A stretch of 8,984 bases of DNA. Source: Ruminiclostridium sp. GTDB lineage: Bacteria > Bacillota_A > Clostridia > Oscillospirales > Ruminococcaceae. Each line of letters opens with the position of its first letter. Position 1 is the first letter of the stretch. The position numbers were made by a program, and so were the translations under genes. Of the stretch, positions 4,723 to 8,984 are shown piece after piece. The stretch spans positions 1 to 8,984 of the forward strand of contig JAFZOA010000216.1 in NCBI GenBank assembly GCA_017550775.1. Reading direction: 5' to 3'. A model generated the notes under the pieces. The model had not been told where the DNA came from. It ran no database searches and saw nothing but the letters and a program-made list of their open reading frames with translations.

Positions 4723-6267
4723 ATGACCGACCTTAAAATAAATGTATATGTTCAGCTCGGCGCGGATAATGCCATGAAAGCCCTTGAAGCTGTACACGCT
4801 CCGCATCACGTTACGCTCTGTTTCCCGGAGCATTGCGGCAGTTCCGCAGATGATTTCCCGGACGATCGCGCTCATGTTGTCATCACGGACAGCACCGGAA
4901 CAGCCGATACTCTTGCTGCACTTGCGCTTTCCCGGCTGCATATCGTGTTCGTCGGCAAGGCGGCACTTACAGATAAGCTTGAGGACGTGTGGAATACGGA
5001 CGATGCCGCGGAGATAGCCGCACGTCTGGAACGGCTTCTTGCGAGGCTTGCGGACGGATTTTTTGCGGATTTCTATAAAAAAGCGCTGTTCACCACGATA
5101 GATACCGTTCCCGATATGCTGTGGTTCAAGCGGCTCGACGGCATACATACCATGGTCAACACCGCGTTCACCGAGGTAGTCCATAAAACACGCGAGGATA
5201 TCATCTGCAAGGATCATTTCTACATCTGGGACGCTCCGCGACCCGCCGAGGGCAACGAGTTCGCCTGTGCAGAGTCCGAGGAAACCGCTATAAGTACAGG
5301 GAGAATGTACGTCTGCGACGAGCCGGTAAAGACCCGCGAGGGCATGAAGCAGCTCACCACCTACAAGACCCCGGTATATGATATGTTCGGGAATGTGTTC
5401 GGTACGGTCGGCGTTGCGCACGACGTGACCAACTTCTCGAACCTCGGTATCGAGCTTTCGATACTTGTTGAGAACCTTCCGTTCCCTATGATAATATTCA
5501 CCGCCGACATGAAGATCGTGCGTATGAATGAATCCTTCATGTCGGTCGCGGAGATATGCCCGGAGTTCATCGACAGCTTCGATTATGAGGAATGGAAAGC
5601 CCGCAGCCTTGTTCCCGTAGATGAAAAAGTCAGAGATGAGAGACTTCATCTTACGACGCAGGAGTTTGAAGCCCACCGTAACAACGAGGTCAAGCATTAC
5701 ATAGTGAGAATGCAGGAGATCCACGACTTCTTCGACAATATTTCCGGGTATTTCCTGATAATCGAGGATATAACCTATCGCCGTGCTTACGAGGAATCCA
5801 TACTCAAAGCCGCGAACACCGATATGCTCACCGGAATGTACAACCGGAGGTACTTCTACAATTATCTGAGTGATAATTCCGACGAGCCTATGACGCTGTT
5901 TTATATGGATCTCGACCGGTTCAAGTATATCAATGACCGCTATGGTCACGCGAAGGGCGACGAGGTGCTAATTAAGACAGCGAAGGTCATAAAGACCCGC
6001 TTTCCGAACGCGGTCTCCGCAAGGCTCGGCGGCGATGAGTTTGCACTTATCTTTGACGGTGTGCTGAGCGAGAAGGATAAGCAGGATTACAGCACGAACC
6101 TTGAAAGCACGATACAGCGCATTTTCACGGCGGACGGGCTCCCCGTGACGATGAGCGTCGGCGTCGTGGTGTATGAGGTCGGCACCGATATAGACGAGTT
6201 GATGCACATTGGCGACCGGAGAATGTACGAGGTCAAGAAGCGTCACCATGACGAAGACTATGAGTGA
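4723..6267 (+). CDS. PAS-containing diguanylate cyclase (GGDEF)
   Basis: The start at ATG 4723 follows GGAGGG (4712-4717) by five bases and gives 514 residues; an in-frame TTG at 4648 has no such site. Residues 1-118 form a domain I cannot name. Its alternating strands, with Asp56 ending AHVVITD and then HIVFVGK at 73-79, recall a degenerate response-regulator receiver. Residues about 123-236 (DTVPDMLWFKR to GVAHDVT) and 246-352 (ENLPFPMIIFTADMKIVRM to IIEDITYRR) are PAS-like sensors. A short helix (353-366) leads to a GGDEF domain from 367: DMLTGMYNRR, DLDRFKYINDRYGH, then GGDEF at 436-440, with the usual DRRMYEVKK end. All motifs for making c-di-GMP from two GTP are present. The inhibitory RxxD site expected five residues before GGDEF is absent (FPNA), so product feedback may be missing. 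No membrane segment is seen, so it should be cytosolic. The sensed signal is unknown. Confidence 0.92.
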   Translation: MTDLKINVYVQLGADNAMKALEAVHAPHHVTLCFPEHCGSSADDFPDDRAHVVITDSTGTADTLAALALSRLHIVFVGKAALTDKLEDVWNTDDAAEIAARLERLLARLADGFFADFYKKALFTTIDTVPDMLWFKRLDGIHTMVNTAFTEVVHKTREDIICKDHFYIWDAPRPAEGNEFACAESEETAISTGRMYVCDEPVKTREGMKQLTTYKTPVYDMFGNVFGTVGVAHDVTNFSNLGIELSILVENLPFPMIIFTADMKIVRMNESFMSVAEICPEFIDSFDYEEWKARSLVPVDEKVRDERLHLTTQEFEAHRNNEVKHYIVRMQEIHDFFDNISGYFLIIEDITYRRAYEESILKAANTDMLTGMYNRRYFYNYLSDNSDEPMTLFYMDLDRFKYINDRYGHAKGDEVLIKTAKVIKTRFPNAVSARLGGDEFALIFDGVLSEKDKQDYSTNLESTIQRIFTADGLPVTMSVGVVVYEVGTDIDELMHIGDRRMYEVKKRHHDEDYE

Positions 6268-6291
6268 AATTAATTAATAATTAATAATTAA
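6268..6291. repeat. AT-only short tandem repeat
   Basis: The 24 bases directly after the cyclase stop codon contain only A and T and are built from AATTAAT-type units. Similar AT tracts flank small intergenic repeat elements in many gut Firmicutes. No terminator hairpin with a GC stem follows the cyclase gene. Confidence 0.6.
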
Positions 6292-6341
6292 GGTGCTCGC
6301 TTCGCTCGCGTTTTTGAATCATGACGAGATTCGATACCTTA
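6289..6341. repeat. Possible small intergenic repeat element
   Basis: TAAGGT (6289-6294) and ACCTTA (6336-6341) are inverted copies. Between them lie a direct repeat GCTCGC-TTC-GCTCGC (6295-6309) and a small hairpin, GAATC (6316-6320) with GATTC (6328-6332). The arrangement resembles a palindromic intergenic element. The short arms make this tentative, and no second copy is in the window. Confidence 0.3.
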
Positions 6342-6391
6342 GAAACTCTTTTCAGCTTACAATTATTGAAAACGACATTTATTTTTGCACC

Positions 6392-6414
6392 TTTCCCCGC
6401 CGGAGGTGGGGGAA
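6392..6414 (+). promoter_or_regulatory. GC-rich leader hairpin upstream of hisS
   Basis: TTTCCCCGCC (6392-6401) pairs along its full length with GGTGGGGGAA (6405-6414), with two G-T wobbles, around a GGA triloop. The descending arm contains GGAGGTGGGGG, a Shine-Dalgarno-like sequence that has no start codon at the right distance. No T-tract follows, so it is not a classical terminator. It lies 34 bases before the hisS ATG. There is no T-box consensus. Confidence 0.5.
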
Positions 6415-6448
6415 CAGGCTCTATCAAAAAACGAAAGGCAGACATAAT

Positions 6449-7627
6449 ATGAACATAAAACCACAGAAGGGTATGCAGGAATACCTCCCCGAAGCGGCGG
6501 CACAGCGCGACAGGCTCATGTCGCTCATACTCGGGACATATACGAACTGCGGCTTCACCCGCATCTACACTCCCGCCGTTGAGAGCGCCGAGAACCTCGA
6601 CAAGAGCGACGGCGGCGACAACCTGAATCTTATCTTCAAGATACTCAAGCGCGGCGAAAAGCTTGAAGCGGCACTTGCGCAGACCCCCGTTGACGAGAAG
6701 GAGCTTTGCGATCTCGGACTGCGGTACGACCTCACGCTCCCGCTGTCGAGATACTACGCTAACAACCGCAACAGCCTTCCCAATCCGTTCAAGTGCATAC
6801 AGATCGACAAGGTGTACCGTGCGGAGCGCCCCCAGCGCGGAAGGCTCAGAGAGTTCGTACAGTGCGACATAGACATACTCGGCTCGGACTCGATATGCTG
6901 CGAGATCGAGCTTATCTCCGTGACCGCGAAGGCGCTCGGGAAGATCGGTATCGGCGAGTTCTCGGTGCGCGTGAACGACCGCAGAATACTGCGCGACTCG
7001 CTGAAAACAATGGGCTTCCCGGAGGACGCGCTCGACACGGTCTCGGTAACGTTTGACAAGCTTGATAAGATAGGCGCGGACGGAGTATCGGACGAGCTTC
7101 GCGAAAAGGGAAATATCACCCTCGACGACATGGAACGGTACTGTTCCGACGGCGCAAAGGATATAATAGCGCAGCTTCGGACGATAATTGAAACAGCGGA
7201 CAAGCTTTCCCCCGATTACAGCGTTGTCTATGACCCGTCGCTCGTGCGCGGTCAGGGATACTACACCGGCACCGTGTTCGAGGTCGCAAGCAAGCAGTTC
7301 GGCGGTACGGTCGCCGGCGGCGGAAGATACGACGGACTTATCGGGCGCTTCACCGGCGAGAACATACCGGCGGTCGGCTTCTCGATCGGCTTTGAGCGCA
7401 TCTTCTCTATCGTGACCGAGAATAATATACAGCTTTCCGGGTCACGCCCGAGAACGGCGATCCTGTACAAGGCGGAGGATATACTTGCTGCAATACAGCG
7501 CTCCTCGGAGCTTGAAGGCGAGTCGGACGTTACTCTTGTGCTCGTCCCGAACCCGAAGAAGTCGGACAAGATCTATACCCGTACCAAAAATGCAGGCTTC
7601 GATGAGATAATAAAGCTCAATATGTGA
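6449..7627 (+). CDS. hisS: Histidine--tRNA ligase, short C-terminus
   Basis: The product charges tRNA-His with histidine in the cytoplasm. I place the start at ATG 6449 (392 residues), because KPQKGMQEYLPEAAAQRD is the normal HisRS N-terminus; upstream in-frame codons to 6293 run through repeats and hairpins. A weak AAAGG (6433-6437) precedes it. Class II motifs are intact. Motif 2 is VYRAERPQRGRLREF (122-136) with Arg124. The histidine-specific segment is LVRGQGYYTGTVFE (265-278), with the catalytic Arg267 but Gln-Gly where LVRGLDYY is usual. AGGGRYD (289-295) is present, and motif 3 is GFSIGFERI (310-318) with Arg317. The C-terminal anticodon-binding domain starts at about 335 but ends at 392 (FDEIIKLNM), some 30 or more residues short of a typical HisRS of 420-430. 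HisZ, the catalytically inactive paralogue, is the alternative, but the retained arginines favour a ligase. GC-rich repeats begin just after the stop. Confidence 0.87.
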   Translation: MNIKPQKGMQEYLPEAAAQRDRLMSLILGTYTNCGFTRIYTPAVESAENLDKSDGGDNLNLIFKILKRGEKLEAALAQTPVDEKELCDLGLRYDLTLPLSRYYANNRNSLPNPFKCIQIDKVYRAERPQRGRLREFVQCDIDILGSDSICCEIELISVTAKALGKIGIGEFSVRVNDRRILRDSLKTMGFPEDALDTVSVTFDKLDKIGADGVSDELREKGNITLDDMERYCSDGAKDIIAQLRTIIETADKLSPDYSVVYDPSLVRGQGYYTGTVFEVASKQFGGTVAGGGRYDGLIGRFTGENIPAVGFSIGFERIFSIVTENNIQLSGSRPRTAILYKAEDILAAIQRSSELEGESDVTLVLVPNPKKSDKIYTRTKNAGFDEIIKLNM

Positions 7628-7633
7628 TTTTGT

Positions 7634-7732
7634 CGGGCTCTGCCCTGTACCCGGCAGGGGCTGCTCGCCCCTTGCACCCTCGGCAGGGCTCTGCCCTGCA
7701 CCCGGCAGGGGCTGCTCGCCCCCTGCACCCCT
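7634..7732. repeat. GC-rich 51-nt-period tandem repeat with stem-loops
   Basis: GGGCTCTGCCCTG occurs at 7635 and again at 7686, and ACCCGGCAGGGGCTGCTCG at 7649 and again at 7700, so the period is 51. Each unit holds two palindromes: CAGGGC-TCT-GCCCTG (copy 1 lacks the first two bases) and CAGGGGC-TGCTC-GCCCCTG (copy 2 has one extra C, copy 1 a T for one C). The cluster resembles the REP-like GC-rich intergenic repeats of gut Clostridia. The copies are adjacent, so it is not a CRISPR array. Confidence 0.85.
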
Positions 7733-7733
7733 C

Positions 7734-7749
7734 GGCAGGCTGAGCCTGC
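7734..7749. repeat. Third, partial stem-loop of the GC-rich cluster
   Basis: GGCAGGCTGAGCCTGC contains the arms GCAGGC and GCCTGC around TGA, a 6-bp stem with a triloop. It starts with the same CGGCAGG that opens the second 51-nt unit and looks like a truncated or diverged third copy. Confidence 0.65.
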
Positions 7750-7813
7750 ACGCATTCCGTATGATGCTTTTCTGCAAAGGGGAGATTTTCAGCCTCGCAG
7801 TCCGGAGATTTAT

Positions 7814-7852
7814 AAACCGATGCCCCGTCCTATTGGACAGGGCATCGGTTTT
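7814..7852. terminator. Terminator between convergent hisS and glutamine synthetase
   Basis: AAACCGATGCCC (7814-7825) pairs perfectly with GGGCATCGGTTT (7840-7851). After one C-A mismatch, GTCC (7827-7830) pairs with GGAC (7835-7838) around the tetraloop TATT. On the plus strand it is followed by TTTT and an AT-rich stretch. On the minus strand the exit is ATAAA-rich, so it may work in both directions. It lies five bases from the minus-strand stop codon. Confidence 0.88.
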
Positions 7853-7856
7853 GTGA

Positions 7857-8984
7857 TTATTTTACGCTGAAAAGAATGTCGCCGTATGTCGGTACCGGCC
7901 AGAACTCGCTTCCTACAAGCCGCTCCAGCTCGTCGACCGCCGCGCGCACGTCGTTCATCTTTGCAAGTACCTTGTCGTGGAAGAACACCGCCGTTTCCTT
8001 CACGTCCGACAGTGACGATGTCTCACCAAGCAGAGCTTCGAGCGCCCCGCACTCCGTTATCATCACGTTCTCCAGCAGCGTTACGTTCCGTGCAGCTTCA
8101 AGCTCAGTCGTCGCATCTACTCCCACGCTGCGCTTCGACATTGCCGCGTCGCAGAGGAACTTCGCGTATCCGACGACCGCCGGCGCGTACTGGCGCTTCA
8201 CCATGTCAACGACTGTGTGAGCTTCGATGTTAATGGTCTTGTAGTAGTTTTCAAGCAGTATCTCCGTGCGGGCGTGTATCTCGCGTTCGGTGAATACCTT
8301 GTGAGCTGTGAATACCTTGATGCTCTTCTCGTCCTCAAAATGGGGTATAGCGTCCACCGAAGAAACGAGGTTCGGAAGTCCGCGCCTCTCCGCCTCTTCA
8401 AGCCATGCGTCGTCATAAGCGTTGCCGTTGAAGATTATCCGCTTGTGCTCCTTGAACGTGCGGACAATAAGCTCGTGCAGTGCTTTCTCGAATGCGGGAC
8501 GGTTGAAGCCCTCTCCGTCGGCTGCGGAAGCAAACTCCAGCTCGTCGGCGAACTGTCTGAGCGACTCGGCAACTATCGTGTTGAGAATGATGTTCGCGGT
8601 AGCAACGTTGTGCGACGAGCCCACCATGCGGAACTCGAACTTGTTTCCGGTGAACGCGAACGGAGATGTTCTGTTGCGGTCGGTCGTGTCCTTCTTGAAG
8701 TGCGGGAGTGCGAGCACGCCGAGATCAAGGTCGGAGCTCTTCTTCGGCACCGTTCCGCCGCTTATGAGCGCCTCCACCACCGCGTCAAGCTCCTCGCCGA
8801 GGAATACGGACACTACTGCGGGGGGAGCCTCGTTACCGCCGAGACGGTGGTCGTTGCCTGCGGTCGCGACAGAAAGCCTGAGAAGCTCCGGGTACTCGTC
8901 CACGCTCTTTACCACCGCCGCAAGGAAGGTGAGGAACTGCACGTTTTCAAGCGGGGATTTCCCCGGGTTGAGAAGGTTCTGTCC
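7857..8984 (-). CDS. glnN: Glutamine synthetase type III, C-terminal part (5'-partial)
   Basis: The frame stays open to the right edge (GQNLLNPGKSPLENVQF at the edge), so the visible 375 residues are the C-terminal half of a protein that is normally about 700 residues; the GTG at 8942 is internal. It assimilates ammonia by the ATP-dependent formation of glutamine from glutamate, as a large cytoplasmic oligomer. Type III signatures are clear: SVATAGNDHRLGGNEAPPA with the active-site Asn, His, Arg and Glu residues, FTGNKFEFRMVGSSHNVATA, FNGNAYDDAWLEEAERRGLPN, and the long helical C-terminal region (NYYKTINIEAHTVVDMVKRQ). These are not found together in type I or II enzymes. The gene is convergent with hisS and shares a terminator with it. 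Its promoter is outside the window, so regulation cannot be read. No frameshift is seen. Confidence 0.95.
   Translation of the reverse strand, partial: GQNLLNPGKSPLENVQFLTFLAAVVKSVDEYPELLRLSVATAGNDHRLGGNEAPPAVVSVFLGEELDAVVEALISGGTVPKKSSDLDLGVLALPHFKKDTTDRNRTSPFAFTGNKFEFRMVGSSHNVATANIILNTIVAESLRQFADELEFASAADGEGFNRPAFEKALHELIVRTFKEHKRIIFNGNAYDDAWLEEAERRGLPNLVSSVDAIPHFEDEKSIKVFTAHKVFTEREIHARTEILLENYYKTINIEAHTVVDMVKRQYAPAVVGYAKFLCDAAMSKRSVGVDATTELEAARNVTLLENVMITECGALEALLGETSSLSDVKETAVFFHDKVLAKMNDVRAAVDELERLVGSEFWPVPTYGDILFSVK

Noticed and set aside
4618..5949. 443-residue open frame on the minus strand
   Set aside because: It lies fully antisense to the cyclase gene, which has clear PAS and GGDEF motifs, a promoter and a ribosome binding site. 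The antisense translation has no recognisable domain and reflects the codon structure of the real gene.
6335..6363. Promoter for hisS with -10 TACAAT at 6358
   Set aside because: The -10 match is fair, but the sequence 17 bp upstream (TACCTT) is a poor -35 box and there is no TG extension, so I do not list it.
6293..6448. 52-codon N-terminal extension of hisS from GTG 6293
   Set aside because: The extension runs through repeats and a GC hairpin and has no HisRS-like sequence. The family N-terminus begins at ATG 6449.
6291..6448. T-box regulating hisS
   Set aside because: There is no TGGnACCGCG-type T-box sequence and no antiterminator/terminator pair with a T-tract.
7634..7750. CRISPR array
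   Set aside because: The repeated units abut with no unique spacers, and the repeats are internally palindromic along most of their length.
7442..7777. Minus-strand frame with a repeated Gly/Pro/Gln-rich peptide
   Set aside because: The peptide repeat is a translation of the GC-rich 51-nt DNA repeat. There is no start site and no matching codon pattern.

Overview
The window looks like chromosomal DNA of a Gram-positive anaerobe of the Clostridia, most likely a Ruminococcus-like member of the Oscillospiraceae. The evidence is a type III glutamine synthetase, strong sigma-A promoters with 17-bp spacers and extended -10 boxes, GGAGG ribosome binding sites, secreted proteins ending in a sortase-like tail (SPDTG, hydrophobic stretch, RRRK/RKRK), and GC-rich palindromic intergenic repeats. 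The genus assignment is inference. There are no tRNA, rRNA or CRISPR loci and no transposase.

Layout, left to right. (1) Positions 2-1102: the 3' part of an FkbH-type HAD-IIIC protein, cut by the left edge. (2) Positions 1150-3059: two tandem genes for related secreted, apparently wall-anchored proteins. Each has its own promoter and GGAGG site; intrinsic terminators follow both. Their codon choice (GCA/GCT, ACA) differs from the GCG-rich neighbours, which suggests high expression. (3) Positions 3103-4546: a 1-phosphofructokinase-like sugar kinase and a nitroreductase-fold flavoprotein, one base apart and probably translationally coupled. (4) Positions 4563-6267: a strong promoter, a leader of about 125 nt with a stem-loop, and a diguanylate cyclase with an unusual N-terminal domain, two PAS-like domains and an intact GGDEF domain. 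(5) Positions 6268-6448: an AT-rich repeat and a very GC-rich hairpin, then hisS (6449-7627) with a short C-terminus. (6) Positions 7633-7750: a cluster of GC-rich stem-loops built on a 51-nt duplication, then a terminator (7814-7852) between convergent genes. (7) Positions 7857-8984: the C-terminal half of type III glutamine synthetase on the minus strand, cut by the right edge.

The genes do not form one pathway. Most are housekeeping or metabolic: translation, nitrogen assimilation, sugar phosphate and redox metabolism. The less ordinary content is the surface-protein pair, the cyclase with its leader, and the repeat-flanked hisS. No complete new multi-gene system is evident. The surface-protein pair is the best candidate for undescribed biology.
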